A DNA stretch of 30,531 nucleotides from positions 1-30,531 of the IMG/VR virus record IMGVR_UViG_3300040816_001098, one strand, 5' to 3'. Below are positions 1 through 9,166 of this stretch, one piece after another. Numbering within the stretch: the stretch's first letter is position 1; each line of letters opens with the position of its first letter. This stretch comes from a virus. The notes beneath the pieces are model-generated. The model was not told where the DNA came from. It did not search any database and saw nothing but the letters and a program-made list of their open reading frames with translations. A program made the position numbers and the translations under genes.

Positions 1-127
1 TGCCCTAGCACTAAACCTTTTTGCCCTGGTTTATTTAATGAGTCTTTAACTTCATACTTTGCACCTAAGTCTTTAATAGTATTTTCTAGCTTTTCTCTAA
101 GTTTCTCATCATAAGATACTTTAATAT
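1..127. repeat. Assembly overlap, copy 1 (identical to 30405-30531)
   Basis: These 127 bases match the last 127 bases of the window exactly. The long minus-strand frame that leaves the window at base 1 continues in the same frame at 30404, which shows the molecule is circular (30,404 bp). A 127-base overlap equals a common maximum k-mer size of short-read assemblers, so this is probably not a biological terminal repeat. Confidence 0.93.
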
Positions 128-2492
128 CAGCAACACCAACCTTAACAACAGGTGCAGGTAGCTCTTCTATTAAATCAGGGAATACATCTTTAAGACTAAC
201 AACCGACTGAGCCACTTTGTTTCTATAAGCTCTATCAGTTACCTGGTACACATTTTTTATCATACTTTCGTAGATGTCCTCAACCTCACGCTCTGAACCT
301 TTTATTTTCTTTAAATGAGCCTTAGCTTTATCAAAGCGGTTTTTCTTGCCTGTTGATGCATCTAGCTTTTCATCTTCTCCAAATACTCTATAAAATGGAA
401 TATAGTTAGGATGTTTCTTAACAATATCATTGTACTGCTCTTGTGTCATATTACCTGAGTGTACATACATTTCTAAATTACGACGTTGAAATGCATAAAT
501 TCTCTGTGCTGTTGTTTGTAAATAACTAAAGTCATCCCCATACTTTTTCATTAAAGCTAAATAGTTTTCAGCAGATTGTTTTTGCTGTTCTTCTGTAACT
601 TTAACCTCAGGGTTATCAGCTAAATCTTGTGTAATTCTAACGCTAACTAAATAGTCTTGTAAATCTTGACGTCGTTGCTTTTCTTTAGGTTCTGCTCTTT
701 CAAGATATTTGTTATAATCATCTACAATAGGCGTTAGCCCCTCGCCAGTTTTTACAATATTACCCTCATCATTAATATAAAAAGTATGATTTTGAATAAT
801 AACCTCAGCTTGTCGCCCATTACCCGCATAAGTTCTAGCAAGCAATAACGGGTCTTGCCCTGGTTTAATTTTTAAACCTGCCTTTTTAGCTCTTTTAGAT
901 AAATCCTCAATAGGTTGCATTTTATTTACAATCCCTGCATAAGTACTACGCCATAAACTTTTTGCAGTCCCTACACTTTCAGCAGGAATAGAACTACGTT
1001 TATTTTCCTTAATTTCTTTAACTTCTTGAGCAATAGATTTTTTATTATCTGTTTGCAATGCCATTTCATGAGCTAGTAACTGAATATCTGTATTATCAGC
1101 TTGCGGGCTATCTTCTTTATTAATCATATCTAATAAAGTTTGCTTTTCTGTCTCGCTTGTTGTAGTAACAATTTCACTAATCTCGTTATCATTAACACCT
1201 TGCTCACGTAGCTTATGGCTTAATTTACTACCTGCAACGCTTATTGTACCCCTTGCAGTAAAAATACCACCCTCAATAAGTAATGTTTCCCAATCAGGTA
1301 ATATAGCATTACCAAACTGTTCGGTGCTATACCCTTGTTGCATATCTAAATCAAAAGTAGTTTTTAAAATATCAGCAAGGCGTTCCTCTCCCATTTCTGT
1401 TAGTAACCCGTCAAAGCCTGCTTTATCTTTTGCTTTTATTAATGCACTTAAAGGTCTACCTGCCTTTTTTAACGCCTCTGCATCTAAAGCATGACGTAAT
1501 TTTGCAGGCATATAATTTCTACTTGCTTTTTTTATACCTGGAGCAATAGCATTGTATGCATTAGAACTGTGTTTTCTTATAAACTCGCCCCCTGCTTTTT
1601 CAACTGATAAATCCATTGCTAAGCCTGCCCAGGCTTTTATAAATGATGTTGCAGGTAGTTCAGTACTTTCTTTAACAAACACCTGCCCTTTATCAGTAAT
1701 TGCAATATGATTATTTAATTCTCTATTAGCATATCCTTTTACAACTTCATGAGGCATTAATGTCGTTGCCTTAGCACCGCTTGCAAAAGCACTAGCACCG
1801 CTTTTAGCTGTTTTTGTTGCTACTTTAGCAGTACCTTTAGCAATATTCTTAGCTGTTTGCTTAGCTCCTTGCTCTAAAGCTTGCTTTGCATATAGTTTTA
1901 AACCCTCTTTTACACCAACCTTAGCAGTTGTTTTAGTTGCTGTTACGGGTGTACTTGCACCAAAACTAGCTAAAGCAACACCTGCCTCAACCATATACGG
2001 TATTGTCATTAACCCTGCATTAACAAAGTTACCCCCTAAACTATAACCTCTTGTTTCAACTTCCGCATAATCTTGTAAAAACTCAGCAACATCATAACGA
2101 GCTTGCCCCTCAACTTCTTCGCCGTCGGCAATTCTCTTTAGTTGTTTAACAATGTATAAATCCTCAGGAATTGTCTTAGCGTTTAAATATGGTGTCATTT
2201 CCCACTTATCAAACTTTTTATAAGCCTCTATAAAATCAATTTCGCCCTGGCGTTTCCATTCTTCGCTTTGTTCAGGTCTAACAACTCTTGTTAGCCATTC
2301 ATTTTTAGACTTATTTGCTTGCATTACTTCGCTAGTATTTTCTATCTTTGTAATATCTTCTAGTGCCTTAGTGTTTTTAATTGCAATATCTTGCTCATTA
2401 TTTACTACAGTTGCACTATTAATATCAAAGCTATTTTTAGCTTGCTCAGGTTGTTTAGCTACTTCTTGTGCTGTTGTCATATCAAAACTCAT
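1..2492 (-). CDS. Giant internal virion (ejection) protein, N-terminal part; continues at 28307-30531
   Basis: This is the first ~830 codons of a 1,529-residue protein. It starts at ATG 2492-2490, one base after the stop of the preceding ejection-protein gene. I read the frame through to base 1 and found no stop; it joins in frame to the minus-strand frame ending at 28307. Residues about 155-180 are hydrophobic (around the stretch AGLMTIPYMVEAGVALASF), followed by an Ala/Lys-rich stretch to ~235. Such segments suit a protein that enters or spans the cell envelope during genome ejection. The rest of this part is mixed helical sequence without a domain I recognise. Its position, third after the nozzle gene, is that of T7 gp16. 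No lysozyme/transglycosylase motif was seen here. The role is inferred from synteny; that it is one uninterrupted gene across the junction is seen directly. Confidence 0.88.
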   Translation of the reverse strand, partial: MSFDMTTAQEVAKQPEQAKNSFDINSATVVNNEQDIAIKNTKALEDITKIENTSEVMQANKSKNEWLTRVVRPEQSEEWKRQGEIDFIEAYKKFDKWEMTPYLNAKTIPEDLYIVKQLKRIADGEEVEGQARYDVAEFLQDYAEVETRGYSLGGNFVNAGLMTIPYMVEAGVALASFGASTPVTATKTTAKVGVKEGLKLYAKQALEQGAKQTAKNIAKGTAKVATKTAKSGASAFASGAKATTLMPHEVVKGYANRELNNHIAITDKGQVFVKESTELPATSFIKAWAGLAMDLSVEKAGGEFIRKHSSNAYNAIAPGIKKASRNYMPAKLRHALDAEALKKAGRPLSALIKAKDKAGFDGLLTEMGEERLADILKTTFDLDMQQGYSTEQFGNAILPDWETLLIEGGIFTARGTISVAGSKLSHKLREQGVNDNEISEIVTTTSETEKQTLLDMINKEDSPQADNTDIQLLAHEMALQTDNKKSIAQEVKEIKENKRSSIPAESVGTAKSLWRSTYAGIVNKMQPIEDLSKRAKKAGLKIKPGQDPLLLARTYAGNGRQAEVIIQNHTFYINDEGNIVKTGEGLTPIVDDYNKYLERAEPKEKQRRQDLQDYLVSVRITQDLADNPEVKVTEEQQKQSAENYLALMKKYGDDFSYLQTTAQRIYAFQRRNLEMYVHSGNMTQEQYNDIVKKHPNYIPFYRVFGEDEKLDASTGKKNRFDKAKAHLKKIKGSEREVEDIYESMIKNVYQVTDRAYRNKVAQSVVSLKDVFPDLIEELPAPVVKVGVADIKVSYDEKLREKLENTIKDLGAKYEVKDSLNKPGQKGLVLG

Positions 2493-2493
2493 A

Positions 2494-4038
2494 TTAAAGC
2501 TCCTTAATTACTTTTATAGGGTTACCCTGTTCATCTATCTCAACTAAAGCCATATTGTTATTAGCATCACGCATTATTTTAGTATTGCTTTTAGCTTGTG
2601 AAACTGTTTTAGTTGCTTTCTCAAAACTTTGCTGTCTAATTTGATTATGTAAACTGTATTTGTATTCAGTTTCAATACTCTCAATATTTTTATTTTCTGT
2701 GTTAATACCTGCCTGGTTTGCAATATCAATAATAGTAGCGTTGTATGCATCATTAAATAACACATTACGCTCTTTTTTCTTTAAAACTCCTATTTCATCA
2801 CTTGCAATATTTCTTTCAGATAAAACAACATCAAGGTTATCTAAATAGTTCTCATAAAATGATAGTCTCATATTATTAAATTTATCGCTATCATCACTCC
2901 ACCCGACAAAAGTTTTCATTTCATCAAGCTTAGGTGTTGCCTCGCTTAAAGCTTTATTAATATAACTATTACCTGTAACCCTTGCATTTTTATCTTTTAA
3001 CATTGTTTTTAATAATGTATCTGTTTCAGCTTTCTTTTTTGAATAGTACTTAAAGTTTAAATTACCGTTTTCGTACTCTTCTTGTAAATTAGAGTTATAA
3101 TCAAGCATCGTCATAACATTGTTAGCTTTGAAGTTTCTAATTTTGCCGTTCTTAATTTTAAAACCATTATATGTAAAGTCTAACTCTTGGCGTGCTTGCT
3201 CTGCCATTAGTAACTCTTCGGTTGTTCTTGATTGTTCAATAACTTCATCTAAACCGTCAATAAACTCATTAACACGCTCTTTAGGCATGTTGTACTTTTC
3301 TGCAAATTCAGTTTTATTATTTCTAGCTGTATCTCTTAACTTAATAACACTAGCAGTATCATCGGCATAATTCTCATTAACCCATTGTAAAGTTGAGTGA
3401 TAACCTACATTGTCATTAAAATCAGCAATTTCGTTCCTGGTTCTTTCAGGTAATAAATAGTTACCGTTCTCATCTGTATTGTCTTTAGTATTAACTAAGT
3501 CTTGTAACTGCATTCTATAGTCAATATATGCATTATTATCAGGGTTACTAGAAACTAATACGCTTGCAGTATCTTTTAATGCAGATAAATTAGAGTTTGC
3601 ATTTTCTCTAAAGCTGTTTTTAAACTTAGTGCTTTCTATTTTTTTAAAGTTATCAGTAACCCTAGAGCCATAAGTAAGCCTTTTAGTTTCAAACTCTAAA
3701 GCAATATCTTGTTTTAACTCTTCATCTTGGATACTTTCTAATACTTTATCTCTAGCACTATCAAGTGCACTATTAAAGCTTTGAGGGTCTGCACTAAACT
3801 CATTGTAAGCGTTTGCTATAGTTCCCATGCTAGTAGTTTTTAAACTTCTTTTATAATGCTCTAAAGCATTGTTTTGTTGCTTAGCTAATTCTTTTGCCTC
3901 ATTATCTGCTTTTAATGCATTTTGTTGAGTTACTGAAACAGCAACATCGCCCAACGCTTTTAAATTACCTTGAAAGTTTAAATTAGGTGCACTAATCATA
4001 TTTGCACTTTGTGTTAATACTCTTTTTTTATAAACCAT
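2494..4038 (-). CDS. Internal virion protein (T7 gp15 position)
   Basis: A 514-residue, helix-rich protein of polar and charged character with no signal peptide or membrane segment. Its start overlaps the stop of the upstream gene by one base (TAATG), and a very strong GGAGGTGGAG ribosome site lies just upstream. The next gene starts one base after its stop, so it belongs to a tightly coupled set of three. Position (second of three between the nozzle and the tail fibre), size and composition resemble T7-type ejection proteins, which are packed in the head and released into the cell with the DNA. I see no catalytic motif. The functional call rests mainly on gene order, since these proteins diverge quickly. 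The C-terminal end is basic and polar. Confidence 0.68.
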   Translation of the reverse strand: MVYKKRVLTQSANMISAPNLNFQGNLKALGDVAVSVTQQNALKADNEAKELAKQQNNALEHYKRSLKTTSMGTIANAYNEFSADPQSFNSALDSARDKVLESIQDEELKQDIALEFETKRLTYGSRVTDNFKKIESTKFKNSFRENANSNLSALKDTASVLVSSNPDNNAYIDYRMQLQDLVNTKDNTDENGNYLLPERTRNEIADFNDNVGYHSTLQWVNENYADDTASVIKLRDTARNNKTEFAEKYNMPKERVNEFIDGLDEVIEQSRTTEELLMAEQARQELDFTYNGFKIKNGKIRNFKANNVMTMLDYNSNLQEEYENGNLNFKYYSKKKAETDTLLKTMLKDKNARVTGNSYINKALSEATPKLDEMKTFVGWSDDSDKFNNMRLSFYENYLDNLDVVLSERNIASDEIGVLKKKERNVLFNDAYNATIIDIANQAGINTENKNIESIETEYKYSLHNQIRQQSFEKATKTVSQAKSNTKIMRDANNNMALVEIDEQGNPIKVIKEL

Positions 4039-4544
4039 TATGCTCCACCTCCTGCACCACCGCTTGCAAAGCTAGCACCTGCCTTAACACCACCAACAAC
4101 CATACTATTAAAGAAATTACTTTTAAGGGCATGTTTCTTAATATTAGCCTCAGCTTTAATAGCTGTAGCTTGGCTTTTAGCATTCTTTTTCATTTTTGCA
4201 ATATCTTCGCCCATGTTAATAGATGAATACTCACGCTCTGCTCTAACCGAACCGCTATTTTGTTTAAAACCTCGTCTAGCTACTTCAACTTGTGAGTTAC
4301 CTAAAGACTGTGCAAAGCTTTCCCTTAATTGGTTAGCTTGCTCTAAAGCATTAACTTCAATCTCTTTAGCCTTAACATTAGCAAAGCCTAACATGCGTCG
4401 TTGTGTTCTATAATCCATATAGCCACCTAGCACACCTGCTAACTCTGAAAGTCCTTGGGCTTTATTCACATTGTTTTGCGAAACCATTTGGTTATTGGTT
4501 TGAGAGCCTGAGTACTTACTCATTTTTAAATAATTACCTGCCAT
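4038..4544 (-). CDS. Internal virion protein (T7 gp14 position)
   Basis: About 168 residues. An earlier in-frame ATG at 4559 lies inside the upstream gene, but GGAG (4554-4557) is 9 bases before ATG 4544, so I take the shorter form (MAGNYLK...). The middle is helical with many Ala, Glu and Lys residues. The C-terminus is a hydrophobic, glycine-rich tail (around VVGGVKAGASFASGGAGG) resembling the end segments of small podovirus ejection proteins that enter membranes. It is the first of three genes between the tail nozzle and the fibre. Size and place match T7 gp14, which forms a pore in the outer membrane. The family call is an inference from position and composition. Confidence 0.68.
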   Translation of the reverse strand: MAGNYLKMSKYSGSQTNNQMVSQNNVNKAQGLSELAGVLGGYMDYRTQRRMLGFANVKAKEIEVNALEQANQLRESFAQSLGNSQVEVARRGFKQNSGSVRAEREYSSINMGEDIAKMKKNAKSQATAIKAEANIKKHALKSNFFNSMVVGGVKAGASFASGGAGGGA

Positions 4545-4545
4545 G

Positions 4546-7050
4546 TTATCTATCTCCATAATTAATTCTTAGTTCAACTGATAAAATCTCAGCTTGATTA
4601 ATTGAACTGCCTTGCATGCTAAACCTAACATCTCTTGCATAATTCGTAACTGCCGAAAATCTATGAATATCTTTATTTCTACTTTTATAACCGCAAAATT
4701 TAATCTCTTTAGTATTAATAGTTTCAACAACAGCCTCGGCAATTCTTTTGCGTACTGAGCCAGTTTTTCTATTAATTGCTATTTTATTTGAGATTAACTC
4801 CCAATCATAAGGCAACCCAACATAAACATCCTCATTAATATCAATATCTAAATCAAGAACGCCGTTATTAACGGTATATATGCCGTAATCTTCTTTAAAT
4901 GAATAAACATACACCTGCTTATTATCAAACTCACTCAAGCCAGTTATTTGCCTATTATTTACAGTTGTTTTAATTGTGTTATCTGTTTTTACATCTCTAT
5001 CTAATTTTTCAAGATAAAAAGCACCCTCTCGTTGCACAATAATATAAATATCTGAACCAACAGAACAAACCTTTTTAACAGCACCCTCAGTAACAAAACG
5101 TACATAAGAGTTAATTTTTTGGTCTAATAAAATACATGCCGTCGCCATTGTACCGTCGCCATTAACAATATATAAAAAGTTTCCGTCATTTCTAATAGAG
5201 TTATAATCAACAGCCATGCTAACAGGTTCGTCAATCATATCACTTAATAAACTTAGTGATGAGGGTGTATAAGCCGACTGTGTCTCATCATAAACAAAAC
5301 TTAATAAGTTCTTACCGTTTTTCTCAATAAATAATGTAGTACCGTTAATATCAGTTACATTACATGTTTTTAAACAGCCGTCTGTTGATGATTTAACCTG
5401 GTATATATCCTCAGGGTTTAATGCTCCCTCAGGTATAATATGCTCTGAACCCTCAGTAAATACTTGCATACCCCTGTTTGGGTAAATATCAACAATAGGG
5501 TTTTGAGTGTCTGAAAATGTTACATCAATAGAATCGTTTTTATAACTTCCTGTATTCTCAAAGTTATTATATTGGTCTACCTTAGATGCCCATAGAGTAG
5601 TTGTTGCATCTCTTGAACCACCAAAAAACAACCTTTGTTGATAAAATGATGCAGTAGCAGGATAGCCTTTAGTTTCACTCCATGCTTTTTCATATCCTGT
5701 AATATACGTCCACTTGCTAAAAGCATCTTTTGTATAAAACGGTATGATCGTATAACCATATACTTTTTTAGCATTTTCATACTGTGTAATTTTTAAACGC
5801 CCACCGTTACCGTCAATGTATTGCCCTACACTATCAGCAGTAAAGTCATTAGCAGATGATGAAATATAAAGCCCGCCCTCTTCTGCACTTGGTGTTAATG
5901 TAGATGTTTTAGCAGTTTCTACCTCTCCACCAAATAAAAAGAACGGAACGTTTTTAAAAGGAAAGTCTGATATTTCCCAGTCAAGCACACCTTGCTCATT
6001 AACAAAACGTTGTAGTTGTTTTGTTTTTAGGTCTGGGTGGCACAATATCATTGTGTCCTCTTTTTGTGATGTCTTTAAATTGTTTAAATATGTACTAGAT
6101 AAATCATTGTTTGTTACTGTTTTAATGCTCTCATCATCTTCAAATATTTCTACTTGCTTATCAGACATTACAGTTAAATAACGTTTATCTTCATTAATAA
6201 TAAACTCATTCATACTAAACTGAATATCCTGCTCATTATAAAAAGATAAATTCTTTATTTTTAATAAGCCATTGCTACCACCCGCATAATAAAATTTTAG
6301 AAACCTAAAAGGCTTTTTAAAGTTGGTAGTAAAATCACTAACACTAGTAGAAACAATATAGTTTTTAATATCTTCATAATTAATCCCGTCCTCTGAAATT
6401 GCAAGCTTTAGCTCAATGCTAGGCTTTTGTGTTGTTATAGTTAAATCTAAAGTATCTTTGGTATAACCAAAACCAGGGTAAGTAATAGCTGTATTAACTA
6501 ACTCCCCTTTCTCAGTTAAAATAGGCTCAGCCGATGCTTTAGCACTTAATTGATTTTCAGGTTCAGGAAAAGCAATAGATACACTTTCTAAACCATAGCC
6601 CATAGGATACGAGTAACCTGTCTTAGGCTCAATAGATGTTACTTGTCCATTAAAAACATTTGCTTGTAGTTTAATATCATCACTAAAAGCTAAACCTAGC
6701 TCTTTAGTATGTAAACTTAAAATATTCTTAACAGCTCCAAAATCAAACGTAAAAAGCGTTTGTTCATTTTTAATGCTCTCTGATATGAAAATATTATCAT
6801 AATCAAATAAACTAGCTGTATTGTTGCTAATATTAGTATTTACGGTTGGTGTAACACCTCCGCTATTAATATCTAGCTTTTTAATTCTTTTTGTACCTGC
6901 TCTTGTAATTAACCCACCAAAAGGAGTTGATACCAGGTTTTGAATAAAAGATGCAGAACTATATAGAGCATCAATATCATCACGCTCTAATAAACTCTCT
7001 TTTATTTCCCCTTTAGAAAACTTGTTACGTTTTTGTATAGTTCTACTCAT
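4546..7050 (-). CDS. Tail nozzle / tail tubular protein B (T7 gp12-like)
   Basis: An 834-residue structural protein. The N-terminus (RNKFSKGEI, then ASFIQNLVSTPFGG, then RAGTKRI) follows the pattern of gp12-type nozzle proteins of proteobacterial podoviruses, where a short motif about a few genome-end-facing loops is followed by a long beta-rich body. The remainder is rich in beta-forming sequence, consistent with the propeller-like nozzle. Length is close to the family norm of ~800. It follows the gp11-like gene by 15 bases, as in T7. The nozzle closes the tail and contacts the fibres and the ejection proteins. The start is ATG 7050. A few N-terminal residues aside, recognition is by motif and synteny rather than alignment. 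Confidence 0.85.
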   Translation of the reverse strand: MSRTIQKRNKFSKGEIKESLLERDDIDALYSSASFIQNLVSTPFGGLITRAGTKRIKKLDINSGGVTPTVNTNISNNTASLFDYDNIFISESIKNEQTLFTFDFGAVKNILSLHTKELGLAFSDDIKLQANVFNGQVTSIEPKTGYSYPMGYGLESVSIAFPEPENQLSAKASAEPILTEKGELVNTAITYPGFGYTKDTLDLTITTQKPSIELKLAISEDGINYEDIKNYIVSTSVSDFTTNFKKPFRFLKFYYAGGSNGLLKIKNLSFYNEQDIQFSMNEFIINEDKRYLTVMSDKQVEIFEDDESIKTVTNNDLSSTYLNNLKTSQKEDTMILCHPDLKTKQLQRFVNEQGVLDWEISDFPFKNVPFFLFGGEVETAKTSTLTPSAEEGGLYISSSANDFTADSVGQYIDGNGGRLKITQYENAKKVYGYTIIPFYTKDAFSKWTYITGYEKAWSETKGYPATASFYQQRLFFGGSRDATTTLWASKVDQYNNFENTGSYKNDSIDVTFSDTQNPIVDIYPNRGMQVFTEGSEHIIPEGALNPEDIYQVKSSTDGCLKTCNVTDINGTTLFIEKNGKNLLSFVYDETQSAYTPSSLSLLSDMIDEPVSMAVDYNSIRNDGNFLYIVNGDGTMATACILLDQKINSYVRFVTEGAVKKVCSVGSDIYIIVQREGAFYLEKLDRDVKTDNTIKTTVNNRQITGLSEFDNKQVYVYSFKEDYGIYTVNNGVLDLDIDINEDVYVGLPYDWELISNKIAINRKTGSVRKRIAEAVVETINTKEIKFCGYKSRNKDIHRFSAVTNYARDVRFSMQGSSINQAEILSVELRINYGDR

Positions 7051-7065
7051 TGCATCTGCCCTTAA

Positions 7066-7641
7066 TTAAAATAAAAATGTGCCAGTTGGTAATTTTCTTG
7101 TTTTATCTCTTCTTGCATCTATTCGCTTACTTCTGCCTTTTTCAATAGTTGCTTGTGATGAAATTGTTTGTAATAAGTTATAATCGCCTGTTAGCGGTAG
7201 GCAAATACGTTCAGCTAGTGCAAACATAAAGTACTCTATAAAATAATCAGGCATTAATGTCTCGCTGATTTTAGCGGTATAAGAAAGATATAAAACACTT
7301 TCGTTTGTATGAATGCCATTGGGGTATAAAACTTTGTCATGGATTGGGTTATTATCGCTGTTTGTTCTAAATTCACCTCGTGTCATTAAAAAGTCATCAG
7401 GCAATGCATAACGATATTTATAGCGAGCATCTGTGTCATCTGCAACAGGCTCTAGCTTTTGAAATTTACCCGCAAAAGTCCATCTATATTCTTGTAATAG
7501 TTTATTTAAAACTCTTGGATATGCTTTATTAATAGTTTTAACTATCTTATTGTTTGCGTCGTTAAAATCCAACTCATTTTCAACGCTTAAAATGTTTTCT
7601 AAAACATCTGCTTTAATGTCATTTGTAATACTATCAACCAT
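7066..7641 (-). CDS. Tail tubular protein A / gatekeeper (T7 gp11-like)
   Basis: A 191-residue protein. A TTG nine bases upstream is in frame, but AAGGA followed by a 9-base gap points to ATG 7641. Motifs such as LLQEYRWTFAGK near residue 55, then YRYALPDDFL and the C-terminal EYFMFALAERICLPLTGD, are those of gp11-like adaptor proteins, which form the ring beneath the portal. The C-terminus is basic (RSKRIDARRDKTRK). It lies directly upstream of the nozzle gene and downstream of the capsid pair, the order found in T7-like podoviruses. Length fits the family (~190-200). Confidence 0.87.
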   Translation of the reverse strand: MVDSITNDIKADVLENILSVENELDFNDANNKIVKTINKAYPRVLNKLLQEYRWTFAGKFQKLEPVADDTDARYKYRYALPDDFLMTRGEFRTNSDNNPIHDKVLYPNGIHTNESVLYLSYTAKISETLMPDYFIEYFMFALAERICLPLTGDYNLLQTISSQATIEKGRSKRIDARRDKTRKLPTGTFLF

Positions 7642-7659
7642 TTTTAACAATCCTTTTTT

Positions 7660-7697
7660 ATTAGAAAAGGCGGAGCTAAACCAACCCCACCCTTTTA
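7660..7697 (-). terminator. Partial terminator or attenuator after the capsid genes
   Basis: On the minus strand AAAAGG and CCTTTT form a stem, extended by GG/CC across a small internal loop. The downstream arm ends in TTTT, which could serve as a short U-tract. It lies between the small head gene and the gp11-like gene. T7 has its main terminator at the equivalent place, after gene 10, which lowers tail expression relative to capsid. The stem is imperfect, so readthrough is expected. Confidence 0.4.
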
Positions 7698-7726
7698 TCT
7701 TAAATCATATTTAATAACTAACTAAA

Positions 7727-7993
7727 CTAAGCTGTAATAGCTGTAGACTTAGCCATTGTAGCAAAACCACCAGGTGCAACAGCTGTAATGTGAAACACTG
7801 ATGTTTTTGTACCGTCTGCACTAATAACATGGATTTGGTCTTTCGCTGTAAGTCTCATGTTTTGTAGAAAGTTTTCGCCCTCTAAAACTGTTAGGCTATC
7901 GCCGTCCTGGTTGTAGTATGAATAAACACAAGGTGTTACTCCTGTTCTACTAACTACAGACATATTAGCAAGATTTTCTTTTTTATAAGCCAT
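7727..7993 (-). CDS. Small head-associated protein, possible decoration protein
   Basis: An 88-residue protein starting at ATG 7993, 17 bases after the capsid gene stop. It is small, has no membrane segment, and looks beta-rich (GDSLTVLEG, QIHVISADG, SVFHITAV). Genes at this place in podoviruses often encode head decoration or stabilising proteins made in similar amounts to the capsid protein. The attenuator-like hairpin following it would keep this gene at capsid-level expression, which supports that idea. I do not recognise a named family, so the role is an inference from position. Confidence 0.55.
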   Translation of the reverse strand: MAYKKENLANMSVVSRTGVTPCVYSYYNQDGDSLTVLEGENFLQNMRLTAKDQIHVISADGTKTSVFHITAVAPGGFATMAKSTAITA

Positions 7994-8010
7994 ATCTTAA
8001 AACCCTTTCT

Positions 8011-8838
8011 TTAAACTGTTTCTTTAACTTTAACAGCAACAACACCGTCTTCGTCGATGATTGTAGCACCAATAGCATGCACTTGACCGATTTGATAAGC
8101 TTGCTTAGTAGCAACCCAGTCAATACCTGTCTTAACTGCACCAGTAGCTAAACCTACTGAGTGTTTGTGATATGCATAACATGTTCTAACTGTACCAGTT
8201 GCTTTAAACGGTAAACCGCCCTCTGTTCTTTCTTCAATCTCAACAATATTGAAACCGTAGAAAGTTTTAAGGTCGCCCTTAACTAAAGCTTGAATATTTG
8301 TATAATCTGAGCTTGTAGCTTTCTCATCGTCTAGCATATCTGCTACTTGATAAGGCGAACATACAAAAGTTCTATCTGATGACGGAACAGCCTTATTAGC
8401 CATAAATGTTCTTGTCTTACCGAAAATAGCAGTAGAAAGTTTAACCGTTGAGTGGTTAAGCACGTTAGGAGTAGCTCCTAAAGCTGTGATAACTTCTTGG
8501 TCTTCACGTCTACCCATACCCGCAGAAATTGACGCAGATGCCTCAACTTTTTCATCATAAGCCATTTTATTAATGTCTACTTGGTACACATACTCAAAAC
8601 AATCCCAGTCTTTTAAAACACATGCGATTGGTTTTTGTGTCGCATTCATAGGCTGAACATCGTTACCTCTAACGTTTTCAGTTGCGATACCTTTACCGTA
8701 TTTATAGAATTTGTGCTCTGAACCCTTTACGTTCTTTTTATGACGTACAGTAGGTCTAAGCATTCCGCCTTTTTGATAAGTTCTTTTTACTTCCGTATCA
8801 AAAGAAGTAATAGTAACTTGGTTTGCTGATAGTGACAT
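8011..8838 (-). CDS. Major capsid protein
   Basis: A 275-residue protein starting at ATG 8838 with AAAGGA upstream. Features of phage major capsid proteins of this group are visible: an N-terminal arm (SANQVTITSFDTEVKRTYQ), a basic loop (RHKKNVKGSEHKFYKYGKG), then VYQVDINKMAYDEKVEASASIS and MGRREDQEVITALG, and a C-terminal segment with ATGAVKTGIDW. It probably adopts the HK97 fold. The scaffold is encoded upstream, a normal podovirus order. It is the first gene of a separate transcription unit with its own promoter element (8984-9028) and a terminator in front of that, fitting a need for high expression. Confidence 0.85.
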   Translation of the reverse strand: MSLSANQVTITSFDTEVKRTYQKGGMLRPTVRHKKNVKGSEHKFYKYGKGIATENVRGNDVQPMNATQKPIACVLKDWDCFEYVYQVDINKMAYDEKVEASASISAGMGRREDQEVITALGATPNVLNHSTVKLSTAIFGKTRTFMANKAVPSSDRTFVCSPYQVADMLDDEKATSSDYTNIQALVKGDLKTFYGFNIVEIEERTEGGLPFKATGTVRTCYAYHKHSVGLATGAVKTGIDWVATKQAYQIGQVHAIGATIIDEDGVVAVKVKETV

Positions 8839-8983
8839 AATACTATCCTTTCGTATTTATTTTAATCTTTACAACTTTGAAAAAACATAGAATAAATAAG
8901 CCTTACTTCTTGTAATAGGGATGCTTTTAGATTAAATGCATTGAGCCTAGAGGTATAGGGTTTATCTTGTTTGATATATAAAA

Positions 8984-9028
8984 AGTGTAACATAATTAAT
9001 ATTAATATTGCAATACTTTTGTTACACT
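8984..9028 (-). promoter_or_regulatory. Late control element A (capsid operon): paired AGTGTAACA boxes
   Basis: AGTGTAACATAA (8984-8995) and its inverted partner TTTTGTTACACT (9017-9028) bracket a minus-strand promoter-like pair, TTGCAA (9013-9008), 18-base gap, TACACT (8989-8984). The 45-bp arrangement, including GCAATA before the second box, is repeated with the same spacing at 24959-25003. The predicted transcript has a leader of about 140 nt before the capsid start, in which I see no further clear element. Confidence 0.7.
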
Positions 9029-9057
9029 TTATTTATATTTTTTTATATCTATACATT

Positions 9058-9085
9058 TTGACATCTAAACATCTATGTATATACT
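9058..9085 (+). promoter_or_regulatory. Tandem ACATCTA heptads overlapping a plus-strand promoter
   Basis: ACATCTA occurs at 9061-9067 and 9069-9075, an 8-bp period. The same bases form a plus-strand promoter: TTGACA (9058-9063), 16-base gap, TATACT (9080-9085). A transcript from it would meet the hairpin at 9145-9162. The block TTGACATCTAAACATCTAT is shared with the par cluster near 23154. Confidence 0.6.
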
Positions 9086-9130
9086 TAGATTATACGAATA
9101 TTATAAAAAGGCTTTCCGTATAACAATACC

Positions 9131-9162
9131 ATACAAAAAACAAAAGCCCCCGTTAAGGGGCT
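9131..9162 (-). terminator. Intrinsic terminator ending the packaging/scaffold operon
   Basis: AGCCCC (9145-9150) and GGGGCT (9157-9162) form a GC-rich stem with a six-base loop. On the minus strand it is followed by TTTTGTTTTTTG. It lies just after the stop of the 38-residue gene, so it separates the terminase-portal-scaffold transcript from the capsid unit. A plus-strand RNA would also meet the stem, but with a weaker U-tract. Confidence 0.85.
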
Positions 9163-9166
9163 CTTA

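Noticed and set aside
1-127. Direct terminal repeat as in T7
   Set aside because: It is exactly 127 bases, a common assembler k-mer size, lies within a gene that continues across the join, and is shorter than usual T7-type repeats.
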